A stretch of DNA of 64,000 nt from Strobilurus pachycystidiatus (GCA_019915135.1 JAHLMK010000003.1:992001-1056000), one strand, 5' to 3'. Positions 48,283 through 61,100 are shown, counted from the stretch's first letter. Numbers and translations: made by a program. Notes: generated by a model from the letters alone, not told the origin.

Positions 48283-49733
48283 ATGCAGCCTTCCAGCGAT
48301 CCAGGTGCCCCCCCGGAGACCGATGCTACTAATGATACTTGGCACTCTGTCTTGGACGATGTTACTCCACTTGCATCCTTAACCTCACCGAGGACGCGCA
48401 CGCGGCCGCTAGCCCGCTCATCTCGTCGTGAGTACTGCCAAGCATAACCCGCATCACGAACGACGCCTCATCGTGACTTTCAGGCTCAGTTGGATATCTC
48501 GATGCTCTGTCGGGCATGCTCCACACTCTCGGCCTACTCATGCTATCACTGGCTTTGCTTCTGGCTGTCATCTTGGCCTGCGATGTTCATCAATCGACAA
48601 AGGCAGCGATTTCCGCCATTTGGACTGGTGTCTCAGTGGTCTCTATCTATGCCGCCAGTGCCGCCACATACTTCACAGCCATGACCGATGCCGCCTCATC
48701 TGTCTACGCGAATATTGCCGATAGCTTCAACTCGACGCCAGTTGTACAAGAAGTAGCGCCGCCTTATGAATTTGAACCCGAGGCAACGATTGTCTATGAT
48801 AATTTGTACGGGACGGCGCAGAAGACACATGATATTGCCCACCGCCTGGTCATCCTAGCCAACGGCAGTGCCATAGCTGGTCTCCGCTCGCTTAATGGGA
48901 AGATTCTAGTACTCTCAGATGACATTGAAGCTTTCTCCCACTTCGAGAATGGTCACCTTATCGAATCAGGCTTGCAAAACCTTCACGCCGAGCTGAAAAC
49001 AGCAGTCAACTCCCTTGACAAACTGGGTGTCTATGGAGTAACCTTCCTGCAGCGCTACATCATGATGGTACGCATAGAAATTTGTCCAGTTCCAATGCCA
49101 GCCTCTGACCTCTCTGTTACAATAGTTGCTGGGAATACAAGCTCGAATTCATGACACCTATACTTGGCAAGAATGGCAAGATTTTGTATGCTACGTTGAG
49201 GGGAGTCTTCTCAAAACAGAAGAAGAAATCATGCTCTATCAAACTCGCCTCGATCGAGCTCTTGAGCATCTCACTTTGGCTGAAGAGACGGCAGTACATG
49301 TCAGCGACATGTTCAAAGTCCATATCAGGGCCTTTTCAAAAATTGACAACCAATGGCAGCGCCTTTTCTCGTTGTTGGTGATGAGAATATTTGGCTTTGC
49401 GGATTGGCAAAAGGAGGATTATGGACATGCCACCAACGGCAAACATCTTCTTCTGACCGCCAAAGGCTCTCTCCTCTTACTTTCCGACTTTGTCCGGGAG
49501 CTTCACACCAGATCACAGGCCTTCAGAGTATGCCCCGCATTGCTATCACTTGCTGAATTGTTATTGACCACCAGATCTTCTAGGAGTTAGTTAGATCCGC
49601 CAACATGCATTCCGAAAGTGCATCTGACCCGAGGCATGTCCTGCAACAATTCACCCAGGTTGTTCAAGACCTCGATGCATATCGATACCTACTTCCTACA
49701 TTTTTCAGACCAGAGACAAATATCTTCAAGTAA
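48283..49733 (+). CDS. B-type type-II membrane protein (array gene B)
   Basis: This is a protein of about 440 residues in four exons with no family I recognise. The first exon encodes a hydrophilic, Ser/Thr/Pro/Arg-rich N-terminal tail (MQPSSDPGAPPETDATND). After an intron (about 48429-48482) comes one strong transmembrane helix (LGLLMLSLALLLAVILA). The region outside is helical: TAQKTHDIAHRLVILANGS, LNGKILVLSDDIEAFSHF, LGVYGVTFLQRYIMM at the end of exon 2. GIQARIHDTYTWQEW, then TAVHVSDMFKVHIRAF, and KGSLLLLSDFVREL follow in exon 3. The last exon ends VVQDLDAYRYLLPTFFRPET. Gene E is a clear paralogue with the same exon plan. A type-II orientation (tail inside) is inferred from the missing signal peptide. 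It pairs divergently with gene A. Confidence 0.7.
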
Positions 49734-52700
49734 TTGTCAGAAGCGTACATGCCACTGGCACACTAGTAACTCTTCATGTACCTGACAAACGACCGTTGTA
49801 CAATTTACCAATACATATGACTTCTGCTTTATCCTACGCCACACCCGCCTAATAATCCATACTCTGTCACGCGCATGAGCCGTGAAACACATCTATATTC
49901 GTACATCACTGCCTGTGCCCAGAAGTGAACTGTGAGGCTGACTCCGTCCTTGATTCAGTACGAGTACACGGGCACGTCTGACCCCCGCGTGATTGTTGCC
50001 GTGATTGAACAAAAAGAAGGGAGCCACAATCATTTCCGATTCGGAAACAAATCAACAATGCGGCCCGTTCACGGTCCGCCACGCGCACTAAGCTTGTGTA
50101 CAGTTCGTGAGTCGATTTCCCGACATGATTGGCGCGGATTGGGCGTCATTGCTGGTGACGCTTGCCTAGAAGTACGCAGAGGACCTGCAGAGGACTGAAG
50201 GGGTCACTGCATAACGGGGAAGTGCCATGATCTTTAGATTGAAAAAACCTATTGGGAGCTATGTTAGACTCGACTAAGGAGAAATGAAATGAAAGCAAGC
50301 TAAGAGCCATGTTGCGGGCGGAAGTCCCCAGGGACACCTTCAAGCCCGGGATTCGGGATTGTTTGGACTCGAGACAATATGATATGGCCACAAGTGCTGC
50401 CACTCGGTCAGCGCAGTTAACAAAAGCACGGATAAGTACTGTGATAAGAACGTGGATGAAGATCGTCATCATCGCACCACTATTGTGCCAGATCAATTGC
50501 GAGTAAGCTATTCTGTTCTTCGTGGTTCCGAGTCGGTATTTGACGCGCCCAGCTTGCTGATAGCACTGTTGTCAGAGAGGGAGTGAGGGCGGAGCGAGAC
50601 GCTGCGAAGGAGAGAGCGAGCGGAGCGAGTGAACGACTGAGTTGCGTCGAGCGAACGTCCGAACGAACGACTGGCGCGAGTGGTTTCGAGAGAGCGAGAG
50701 TGGTGAGGGCCGCGACGTGGGTGGCCAAACGTTTCGTCTGTGGTGGTCGCACTTCAAATCGCATTTTCAAATTGGCGCTGATCGATCAACGTTTAAGTCC
50801 CTTTTTCCGAAGTCAGCCCGCGGCGATGATCGGCCGGGCCTGTTTGGACCTGTCGGGCCTCGGCTGCCTCTGCTCAACTCTTTGTTTGCGACCACCATGA
50901 TCACGAACATCGACCAAACGCTATGTCCTGCTGTGTCTCCGCCCTCGGCCCACCCGGTGACCTTGGAATGTCTCAATGGGGCGGCGGAGAAAGTAGCAGT
51001 CGCCTATTGCACCTGCAAATGGCTTGATTCTGAGACAAGACGCTGTATCCCGACGCTACATGCCTCCAGCGTTCTTCCTCACCCACATGGCCGCTCAACG
51101 TCCGCTGTGTACGGATATTGCGACTGCTAGCGCTTTGATCGCGTCCTTGACGCTCACCTACCTCTGGACATCTGGCCAAGAAAATCAAGTCGATGCGCCT
51201 ATGCGCGGACAACGGGTTCAGACAGGATCCAAGGTGAACGAACAGTATCATTTGGTACTGAATTATTCGAATATATCCACAGATTGGAAGCAGGTCTCGA
51301 CGGCTTCGTTCTCGTTCGAATTTTTTCGCCGTGAGCGCTACTCTCCCCACCCGAGCCACAACTTCCTCATTGGCGGCGCCTCCGCTGGATTCTACACTCC
51401 TTTCCGAAAAGCTCATCTCCGCGCTGCACTCAGGCATCCTTGCTCCCATCCCCCAGTACCCCCTCTACCGCCTCGCTCGCACAGCAAACCGGTGCCGCCA
51501 TCTCGTACCACATCGACGAGGTCTCGAATTGGTCCACTTTCCGCAAAGGAGATCGAAGAGGGCATCCAGCGCGCGCTGGAGCGAGTCCATATGCCGGTCA
51601 CAACATCGCACTTAGACCTTAGCACAAAGCGGGCAGGCGCGCGGAGTGTTGGGGAGGACATGTCGTTCTGTGGGCGCTCTGGAGTGCGCAGAAACTGTTG
51701 GACCTTAGCATAAAGCGGGCAAGCGCGCGGTGTTCATCTTTCCTTGTTGCTTTGTGATAGTTTTGGGAGCCCTGTCAAACCCAGCAACAGGCGGGCTTGG
51801 GCGGTGCGTAGTCTTGAGCTTTTGATACAATCTGTCACGAATAGACCCAGTAACACGCGGGCATTATGTTGTGCTGTGGCCGAGGATGTCGAATTCTGTC
51901 AGAGCCAGCAACGCGCGGGCATGATATCGATGTTTTCACCTTCCAGACCCAGCAATGTGCCGGCATCGTCTGAATGCGATTAGGTTGGCACGGACGTTCT
52001 CATGTCATCGTGCCGATGGCCTGAGGTTGGCATTACGAGTGGGACTGTCTTCGTGTCTCCTTGTCGAGCCTACACATAACACGGTGGCGCCTACGCTCAT
52101 CTGGACGCTGAGCCGCCCTCCGCCTGCCAATTGCCACTGCGCTTACCAAGACTGTCCTAACTCTCTTCCCCGCTGGCTATGCGGCCATTGTCTCTCATCC
52201 ATGTCGGAGAGTAGGAAGATGTTTCGCGGATTGCCGGACCTACCAAAATCTGTCTCGAGGATCTTCCCGCCTCTAGCGCTTCATCCAAGTCTTCTCAAGG
52301 AACCATCTCGTCCCAAGCAAGTCGACAGGGAACCCTTGCGCTCGAAGTCAGTGTCCCCCCTCGTCTGAAGTCGAAATTCACTCGGGCGAAGAGGTAAGTG
52401 TCGAGTCTCGACTAACATCTGCCACAATATGGAAACTCATGGCTCATCATCACGAGCACATCGACATCCTGCTAATGCGCTGCGTCGGTCACGATCGCGC
52501 CTTCGTCGCCAACGCTACGAAGAAGTTTGCCTAGAGGACTGCATTGGCTGGGGGTACCGGGAACTAAAGGCGAAGAACCGAAGCGCAACGGTGGGAAGAG
52601 GGTACGTGCGAGACTGGTATCAGACTCAAAGTCTCTGATAGAGGGAGGAGCACATTATCTCGCCTCCCGTCAGGCAATCGCCACGAGCAAGAAAGCCGCG

Positions 52701-52988
52701 TCCGATGAAGAGTATCGAGCAGTTCACTGCGTATCTCAGTGATAGTCGTCGCGTGCGTATCTTGTCTTCATGTGTAAGATTCCTTGTACGATACTGTAGC
52801 AGAATCGTACTACTAGTACTAAGAATCTCGAACACAGCCTACATTCCAAGTATTGTGTACTGGAAGGTATAATTAACGTCCCCAAAGAGCGAACGGCGTA
52901 TGAACGACGAATGCAATATGAAGTAATCACACCACAAAAACCTCTAATCAAGAGGGTGCAGACCTGACATAGTTATCACCAGGATGAA
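49734..52988. other. Long stretch without a supportable gene
   Basis: Open frames of up to 229 codons exist (for example 51024-51713) but show biased composition and no family motif or convincing splice pattern. A simple purine-rich segment (GAGCGAG-type) covers about 50575-50715. Degenerate GCGGGCA-containing repeats lie at 51617-51966. No RNA gene was recognised. Confidence 0.4.
51779..51966. repeat. Four degenerate copies of a 20-bp GC-rich unit
   Basis: Copies related to ACCCAGCAACRCGCGGGCAT start at 51779, 51845, 51903 and 51947, with uneven spacing (44-66 bp). A related pair (CCTTAGCAYAAAGCGGGCA) begins near 51617 and 51704. The spacers are not conserved. Confidence 0.5.
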
Positions 52989-54360
52989 CTATGGCCAAAG
53001 GCCGAGGTCCCCTAGCTCAACAAGGACAGAGGGTGAAGCACGCTTGGGCAGTGATCGATGTGTTGCCAGGTCGTATGACATAGCAAACCATTCACTCAGA
53101 ATTGACTTCTTCTCGAGACGGTGCTGACCGGCAACCAGCTCTTCAATGACTTTCCGCAATTGATCCAAATCAGGCGGATCGTCGAGCGACGTAGGTATCT
53201 GTGTCACCTGTACAGAGCGTATGTTAGCAGCATGGTACAGACAACGGCACAAGGAGACAGACCTTCCAGTCTTTCTCCAACCAGGCAGCGTAACGGGCCA
53301 TGAGTTCGTAATTGTGATGTATAAGCATGGCATCCGCCAGAAGTTTGTCTAGGACTGAGTGCATGGACTGCAGAGCATCATGTGCGCGCACCACGACATC
53401 GGTGTGCCATGTATAGAAGACGTGGCGATTGTACCAGGGCAGGGCAAGAAATTCTTTCTGAACGGTCCCGCGCGTCGCAGTGAGCGCTTGGAACAGATTT
53501 CGAGTAAATCCAATGAAGTCGCTAGTTTTCGGCAGTATGTTCGATCTAACGTATCGATGGAAGTTTCCGTAGCAGACGCGGGCATCGTCGGTCACTTGTT
53601 GAGTGGATACTTCAAGTTCCTTTTGAGCTATTCGGAAGGCGCGGGTCAGATGGAGTCGTGTGGAAAAGTCTGTCGCGTTGCCGTTGAGTTCGAAGAGATG
53701 ATGCATGGTAGAGAGGGCCTCTAAGGCTCTTCGGTACTTGAGAGGTTGTTTGATAAGGTCCTTGTAAGTAACAGAGCGGATTTCTTACCATGAAGGTTGG
53801 GCGTTTGAATGGGCCCCAGCAGCCGAATGGGAAAGCCTCTAGAGCAATGAATTCATCAGGGTCGCGCGTCGACCGGCCTGCATCGAGGGGGCTTTTGTAC
53901 GTGCGTAACACCTCGAATTCACGCAACAAGTCCTTCACTTCGTGATGTCGAAAACCGTTGTTCTCAAGGTAGTCTTGGACCTCGACAAGGCTAATAGACG
54001 GTGTCAACGACGCCGAAGGCTCGAACAGAAGGGAACGTACGGAGAAGCTGTATACACATAACTTACAAGGCCAGAGGAGGACATGATATCAATCATATTT
54101 GAGGCGTGACGAGCAGTGTCCGATAAAGCGTTTGTGAATGCGAGGGTCCTGTTTTTGGTGACTATGAGAAGGGATTCATCGACAGTTCTCCAATAATGCA
54201 GATTGATCAGCCTCGTGATGGTGACTGGAGACGTCTTGGGCCGAGTAGCGGTCGAGTAGATGTCTTGAAGGTGCCATCGGAAGGCGTCTCGGCGCCTGCT
54301 GGAGATGAGAGCGGCAAGGTATGGTAACAGCAAGAAAAGGGAAATACGCAGCGCGTACAT
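52989..54360 (-). CDS. A-type helical secreted protein (array gene C, unpaired)
   Basis: This is the second A-type gene, with the same four-exon plan as genes A and D. It has a signal peptide (MYALRISLFLLLPYLAALIS), NRTLAFTNALSDTARHASN and NMIDIMSSSGL. Next come YKSPLDAG, DPDEFIALEAFPFGCWG and MHHLFELNGNATDF, then LPWYNRHVFYTWHTDVVVRA, NYELMARYAAWLEKDW and DPPDLDQLRKVIEEL. The conserved end LGDLGLWP stops at 52989. It is closer to D than to A (for example RHVFYTWHTD, WLEKDW). It keeps the shared upstream block (about 54433-54470) but no B-type gene lies on its other side, only the 3' end of D about 345 bp away. The frame is intact. Function is unknown. Confidence 0.7.
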
Positions 54361-54704
54361 GGTGGTTGCAGTCTTCGGGAGTCAACGTTGTGGATCACAT
54401 ATCAAGGGGAACGGCAAGCAGTGGGGCGAGACAAAAGCGGCTGAAGGATCACAAAGCAGCCACAACCGAGCGTGGGAGTTCGTGTATACCTACTGTTGTA
54501 CTAAGCGCCGCTCGTTGAAACGTTAATTGTTCGTTACTCCTTCAGTCTGTTCTTCTGTAAACAAGTTGCGAGAGAGAGAACGACTCTCTCAAAGAGCACA
54601 TGCTTGCATATGAATCAAGGCAGAGACTGTACAAATAAAATACGCAACGGGAGAGCATGGTTTGTGAACCCAACACAGTTCCAGGCACATCATAAGTGGA
54701 AAGA

Positions 54705-56045
54705 CTATGGCCAGAGGCCGAGATGCCCTAGCTCGACGAGAACAGTGGGAGAAGCATGCCTGGGCAAATATTTACGAGTTTTTAGCTCATACGGAGCGGA
54801 CATCCACTCAGTCAGACTCGACTTCTTCTGTAGACGGTGTTGAGCGGCAGCCAGCTCATCGATAATCTTTTGGAGTCGATTCAGATCAGGTGGATCATCG
54901 AGCGAGGTAGGTATATGTGTCACCTATACAGAGCGAATATTAGCATGGTAACAATGACGAAACAGGGAGACACACCTCCCAGTCTTTCTCCAGCCAGGAG
55001 GCGTAACGAGCCATGAGTTCATAGTTCGTATGTATAGTCATGGCGTCCCCAAGAAGTTTTTCGAGCACGGGATACATGGACTGGAGAGCGTCATGTGCGC
55101 GCACCACGGCGTCGGTGTTCCATGTGTAGAAAATGTGGCAATTGTACCAGGGCAAGGCAAGGTATTCCTTTTTGACGGTGTCGCGCCTCGCAGTCAGCGC
55201 TTGGAACAGATTTCGAGTGAGACCGATAAAGTCCTCAGTTTTCGGTAGTATGTTTGATGTGATGTATCGATGAAAATCTCCGTAGCAATCGCGGGCATCA
55301 TCGATAACTTGTTGAGAGTATACTTCTAATTCGCTCTGGGCTATACGGAAGGCACGGACGAGATGAAGTCGTGCAGGAAAATGTGTCGTGTTATCACTCA
55401 GTTGGAAAAGGTGATGCATCTTGGAGAGAGCCTCTAATGCTCGTTTGTACTATGAAGAAGTTTAGTATGCGGTAGTCATACTGAAGATGCCTATCTGACC
55501 TGGCTCGCCGAGCGCGTAATTTCGTCCCAGCAGCCAGTCGGGAAAGCTTTTAAGGCAACGAATTGATCAGGATCGCGCTTGCCTCCATAAAGGGGGCTTT
55601 TGTATGTGCTTAACACCTCAAACTCAAGCAACAACTCCCTCACTTCGTGATGTTGAAAAGCATTCTCGTCAAGGTAGTCTTGGACGCTGATGAGGCTAGG
55701 CAGTGTCAATGACGCTCAAAGCTCAATGGGAAGGACGCACGGAATCGTTCCATATATATAACTTACAAGGCCAGAGGATGACATGATATCAAGCATATTC
55801 AAAGCGTGGCGAGCAGTGTCCGATAACGCCCTTGTGAATGCGAGAGTCCTGTTCTCAGCGACAATGAGGAGGGATTCGTCGAGTTCTCTCCATTGAGATG
55901 GCTTTATCACAGGGACTGGGGATTTGGGCGATTGAGTAGCGGTTGAGACGAGATCTTGAAGGAGCCATCTGACAGTTTCTAGCCTGATGGCGAGGCAATG
56001 TGACGCAGTAAACAGGAAGAAGAAGAAGGTACCCAGCGCGTGCAT
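54705..56045 (-). CDS. A-type helical secreted protein (array gene D)
   Basis: This is the third A-type copy: signal peptide (MHALGTFFFFLFTASHCLA), NRTLAFTRALSDTARHALN, NMLDIMSSSGL, YKSPLYGGKRDPDQF, FPTGCWD. Then come MHHLFQLSDNTTHF with a glycosylation site, ARDCYGDFHRYI and LPWYNCHIFYTWNTDAVVRA. NYELMARYASWLEKDWE and DPPDLNRLQKIIDEL follow, and the end LGHLGLWP. Four exons, all frames open. It is divergent from gene E across 399 bp, repeating the A/B arrangement. The conserved Trp/Tyr-rich segment in exon 3 marks the most constrained part of the family. Function is unknown. Confidence 0.7.
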
Positions 56046-56444
56046 GGTGGTGGCAGTTTGAGCGAGTCAATCAGATGTGGTACAGATACTGCTGTGGACC
56101 CAGAGAAACGGCATTGAGCAAGACAAAAGCGGATGAAGGCAGCCTGAGCCACAAACCGAGAACAAGGAGCGTGACATTGTGGAACGAATTTCCCAGTCGG
56201 AGTTTCAACCGCCGGCGGTCAACGTTTCAACCCTACAGCGGGCCTACGCGCGTCGTGCCGCTCACTCTTCTTATTCATTCATTCATACTCGGCACGGATC
56301 ACTGATCGCCGGACGCTAGAGTACACCCCTTGATTTAGAAATGGGAAATCACCCCGATCTATATAAGTCGCTACATCTTGATGTTTATTCCCTATTCTCC
56401 CACCCTTTCTACTGTCAGTCGCCATCCCTTACGCCGACAACTCC
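56046..56444. promoter_or_regulatory. Bidirectional promoter of genes D and E
   Basis: The 399-bp head-to-head region has TATATAAG at 56360-56367, 78 bp before the gene E start. A shared block at about 56123-56175 contains GCGGATGAAGGCAGCC, then AGCCACAAACCGAGAACA, aligned with the blocks upstream of A/B and C. Confidence 0.6.
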
Positions 56445-57873
56445 ATGAATCCTTCCATTACACCCGACTCAGGGTCTGAGTCCAGTGCCGTCGAGTCTCA
56501 GCCTGTCTTGAACAATGATCTGAAAGGCTCGTCAACCTCGAAGATGACGGTGGCGCACACGCCTGCCAGCACGAAATCAACTGGTTCGCATAGTGAGTAA
56601 TCTCAAACTGGCCTGATGAGTCTGTCATTAATCATTGTGACTGTCAGACGGCTCAGGAAAGCTCAATGCACTGTCAAATCTGGTCAATGCTCTCGCCTTG
56701 CTAATCATTGCACTGGCTCTTCTTCTCGCTGTCATTGTGGTTGGTAATTTTCATTACTCAGCAAAGATGGCACTTTCTACTTTCTGGACTGGTGTTGAAG
56801 CATCTTCCTCCAAAGTGATAACTTGCTTTACAACTGTGGCCAATGCGACAACCTTCTATGCAGCTTTCCTCCACTGGCCACCACACGGGAAAGTGGACAC
56901 TGCACCCCAGAGGCTGGAGCCAACTACATTGCCTGTCTATGAATCTTTGTTACAGACAGCAAAGACAACACGCGAGCTTGCCCATCAGGTACTGCTTCTA
57001 ACTAACGGGAGCGACATATCCGATCTCCGAGCACTCAATGGGGCTATACTTGATTTCTCTCTTGACATCGAATCATATTCCCACTTTGACAACCGTCAAA
57101 TCATTGAGACTGGACTGCAAACTCTCTATGGACAGCTGGACACAGCAACTATCTCCCTCGACCAACTTGGTGTGTACGGGACAAGCTTCCTGCAATACTA
57201 CATCATGATGGTAAGGACATATAGCTGTTAGTCAGCGTCAAGCACTGATAGTCAGAAACACAGCTTATGGGCATTCAAGCTCGGAGTCAGGACATATATC
57301 CCATACATAACACCCATGATTGGCATGAATTTGTCAAACATGTAGAGGATAGTTTTCTCAAGACAGAAGGAAAGATCACAGATTACATGCTCCGCATTGA
57401 TCAGACTCTGGCGCAACTCGACTCTGCCGAAGAGACAGCAAATGATGTTCTCCACATCTTCATATCATATATCCGTGCCTCTATTGCAAGCTATAGATGG
57501 CAGCACATGTTCTATTCCATCGTCTCTCGATTGTTCGGGCTCGTTGATCATAACCGCGAGGATCATGGGCATGCCGAGAAGGGCAAACAGGTTCTTCATG
57601 CCGCCAGACACTCTGTCATGGAACTTCGCTTCCTTTGCAACCAACTTTTTGCAAGGTCAGATGCTTTCAGTGTGAGTAAAATTCTGCTGTTTTAAGCAAC
57701 TTTGAGTTGATACAATTTAGATGGCACTGGGATCTGCTAACGAGCATGCCAAGAATCCCTTCGACCCGAGTGACATAGTACGGCAATTCACTGCTGTCAT
57801 CAGTGATCTTGAAGCGTACCGAAATCTACTCCCTGCATTTTTTGAGCAGAAACCGCTATTCTCGAATTACTGA
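56445..57873 (+). CDS. B-type type-II membrane protein (array gene E)
   Basis: This is the paralogue of gene B with the same four-exon structure. The N-terminal Ser/Thr-rich tail starts MNPSITPDSGSESSAVES. After an intron (about 56594-56646) there is one transmembrane helix (LALLIIALALLLAVIVVG). The helical ectodomain has TAKTTRELAHQVLLLTNGS, LNGAILDFSLDIESYSHF and LDQLGVYGTSFLQYYIMM. GIQARSQDIY, TANDVLHIFISYIRAS and HSVMELRFLCNQLF follow. The last exon ends VISDLEAYRNLLPAFFEQKP at 57873. It differs from B by many substitutions, but the frame is intact. Divergent from gene D. Family not recognised; a membrane partner of the adjacent secreted protein is inferred from repeated pairing only. Confidence 0.7.
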
Positions 57874-58124
57874 TGCTGATATACCAGAAGCGTTTCAACT
57901 GCATTTGTAACTGCACACTTTAGTATTTGATAAACGTTGATGTGACGATTTATCAATACGTTTCTACTACTCTTCTTGTCAATCCAATCTGCTTGCTCTC
58001 CATTAGTCCCACACAAAAGGAAAAGAATCGCAAGTTGCACGTCGGTGTACATGTACAGCGTAGGTTACAAGTTTCCTCGAACGACTCCTGCGAATGCGAC
58101 TTGCTGCGGTGAGCGGAGTGTACC

Positions 58125-61100
58125 TCAGCTATCTTGAATGTCTGAACGGTCTGTGAACCTGAACATGCCCGAATCCCTCCAGTAAGCAATCCAGCCCTTG
58201 ACATCGTCGGCATTCAGTGATGGTAGCTCTGGAGAGGCAAGTGTCGCAGACAATGGAAGAGCACCAGAGACGACTAGTGCCGGAAGCCCGAATGCTTCCT
58301 TGTTATCAGATGTGCTGTCTCCGACGATCCTAAAGAAGTGGAGGAAATGAAAAGCCTGTAGACTCACGGCCTCGTCACTGTGGGACGTCATTGCGTCGGC
58401 AGCCGCAGCCTCCAGCGCTTCAAGCCATGCCGCGTACGGCTTGAGGGACACTTGCAGTTCCACGGATATCGCTTCTGCGAGGACGCGCCACGGAACGGGG
58501 TTCGGGTGAGCCATATGCAAGAGCTTGATGTCTTCTGGTGTCTGGAGAAGATCGACGATGACATCGGCCGCAACATGAACCGGAAGCCAGGAAACAGACT
58601 ACGAAGAGGTGAGCGCCTTGAACCGCAGGTTCATGAGAAATCTGGTAACCTTGTCGTCGATTGGCATTATGCCTATCTTCACCGCGCTTTGAACGATGGA
58701 TGGCAGCCACTCTTGGTTCTTCCACGTCCCGTTCCTACTTCCCGACAATTGCCCTACGCGAACAATCAAGGAGCGTAACGCGCTTCTGGAAGTTATCTCC
58801 GCTATGATTTGTTCCGCTACCCACTTCGACTGGGAGTAGCCATTTCCAACAGCATAATAAGGGTCTACTGGCGTCTCCGAGAGGGTACCGGCGCTCGCCG
58901 GCGCATCTAAACACAGGAAATATGTCAAAAGAGAAGGCCGAAGCGGAAGCGGATCTCACTGACTATGGAACACACCGACTGAGCTCAAAAACATGAACGT
59001 CGGACTAAGCGGTGACTTGAGCGCGAGATCGATCACAGAGCGCAATACCTTCAGGTTGGACTCGAATGATTGCAGACCGACACTAAAGTCGACGCGCCAA
59101 GCTGAAGAGTCGCGGTGAGAAAATTGTAGCGAAAGTAGTAGGTTAACTCAAACTCACCGTTGCTGATGATACTCGTCGTAGACCTTTGCAACTACAGATA
59201 GTTCAGATTGGTGTCACCTTAAGTATTTGATGTCGCCTACTTCATCGTAGTGTTCATCGGACAGACCAAACTTCCCCCTTGTCAAGTCTCCTTCGAGATA
59301 TACCACCTCGTCTGAACTCTCCAGGGTCCGCTCATCGAGGCCACGCAAGCGAAAATCGGAGAGCACCCGATCTTTGAGACTGCCTGCCCGAGATGACCGG
59401 CCAAGAGCGTAGATCCTTGCCACTGTGTCGTCTCTGAGCAATCTCTCGATAATGTGCGACCCAAGTCCACCAGTCGGGCCAACCACAAGCACGGTCAGCT
59501 TCTCATGAGGCTCCGCTTTTTGTCCAGCAAGTGGCTGCGGTATATCCGCGACATACTTGGCTACCATAGCACGCATATCGGTGACTTTCTGCTCCTCCGT
59601 CAGATGCTCCGCGGTGACCCCGTAGGCGAGCTGATGGACGAAAGTCGAAAGTTGCGTGATCGTCGGATGGTCATAGACGAAATTGCTGGCGTTCCCTCGC
59701 GCATCCACCTCGGCCACTTCCCTCAAGGCTCTCAGCAACGTGTTCCTGATCCACGTTGCCTGCAGACTACGGAGAGTTAGTGACCGAACTGATCTGAAAT
59801 AGCATTTTCATACCTATCGCATCCGTGTTGGAAGAGATCATCATTGTCGGAGACATCGTGAACCAGTACCTTCTTGACAATGGTGCGTACATAGGCGGTT
59901 GTTGATACGATATCCCAAGATGTCGGTGCCGTATCTACGGCCTGGGTGGTCTCTTCGACCGTATCATACAATGCATTGATTTCTTCCTCGTAGTCCTTGA
60001 GGATAATCTGGCGCCGCAGGGTGTTCTTTGCTGTTATGCTGAACGGTTTTCGCGGCGACGCAACCAATATCATCTACACAGGCACGTAAGACGGCGCTTC
60101 GTTATCAAGACACGGTTGATACTTGCCTCTTTGAAGATCCGCGAGTGTTGAGGGGCAAATTCGTTGACCTCTTCAACAGCGGACCTGGCTCTTCGTCAGT
60201 CATCATTCCCTTCACCTCGACACAATGACTCACCAGATCGAATTCCTGAATGAAGCGATTGCTTCCTCGTTGCTCGGATCAAGCTGGTACACCGCCTCTG
60301 GCTCAACAAGGACTCCAGCATGAAATCGTCCTCGTCCAAACATCACACTATGAGCAACACGAGGGTGTTTGTTCAGCATTCTCTCCAATGGACCCGGATT
60401 CGTCTTCTCTCCGTTACTGTGCATGATCTGGTCGTCGTTCCGACCAAAGAGCTTCCAAAAGCCAGGTTTGGTTGGGTGAGGCATAAAGAGGTCCGAGCTC
60501 GCGAAGGCCGGTAGTCCGTCAATCTTGGCGTTGACTACACCGGGGGTGCAGAAGGGCGAGGGCTGCAAGACCAGATAAGTATACGCATACGTTGAGTATG
60601 CGGGGAAGAGATGCTTACGAGCATGATGTACTCAAACGTGTTGTCTCCGTTGGGAACCATTTTACAGCCGGCCCACTGTGAGATCTGAAAGTACTCCCAA
60701 TCCATGTCGACATGGGCTAGCACAAGGTTGTTAAAACGAATCAATCAGCCGCAAACAAGCTTGTGTTACCGGGAAGGTAGACAGACAAGACGCCGGTATC
60801 GGTACTAACGAAAGTCAGGTCGACTACTAGACTGGAACAGATGGAAGTCATGTGCTTACCTGCCGTACATGCTGAAGATACTGACACCTTGAGATGTCAG
60901 ATAATTGCCAGTCGCCTTTGCCAACGGACCGCCCGAAAATATCTGTGACAATGATGAGACCAGGTCCTCTACAAAGATCTCTGGCGTACAATGCCTTTAC
61001 GCGTCGATAGCCACCGAACGTGGTCAGGGTTTGTTGCCCAGGCCTAGATTGAGTCAGAAATTGCAACTCCTCAAAGACAAGTGCACCATACCTCTATAAA

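Noticed and set aside
50575..50715. Purine-rich GAGCGAG-type repeats considered as a CRISPR or regulatory array
   Set aside because: Irregular simple-sequence drift without fixed repeat/spacer units, and the genome is eukaryotic.
51024..51713. 229-codon plus-strand frame
   Set aside because: No family motif, poor codon character, and the repeats at 51617 and 51704 fall in its tail; not enough to call a gene.
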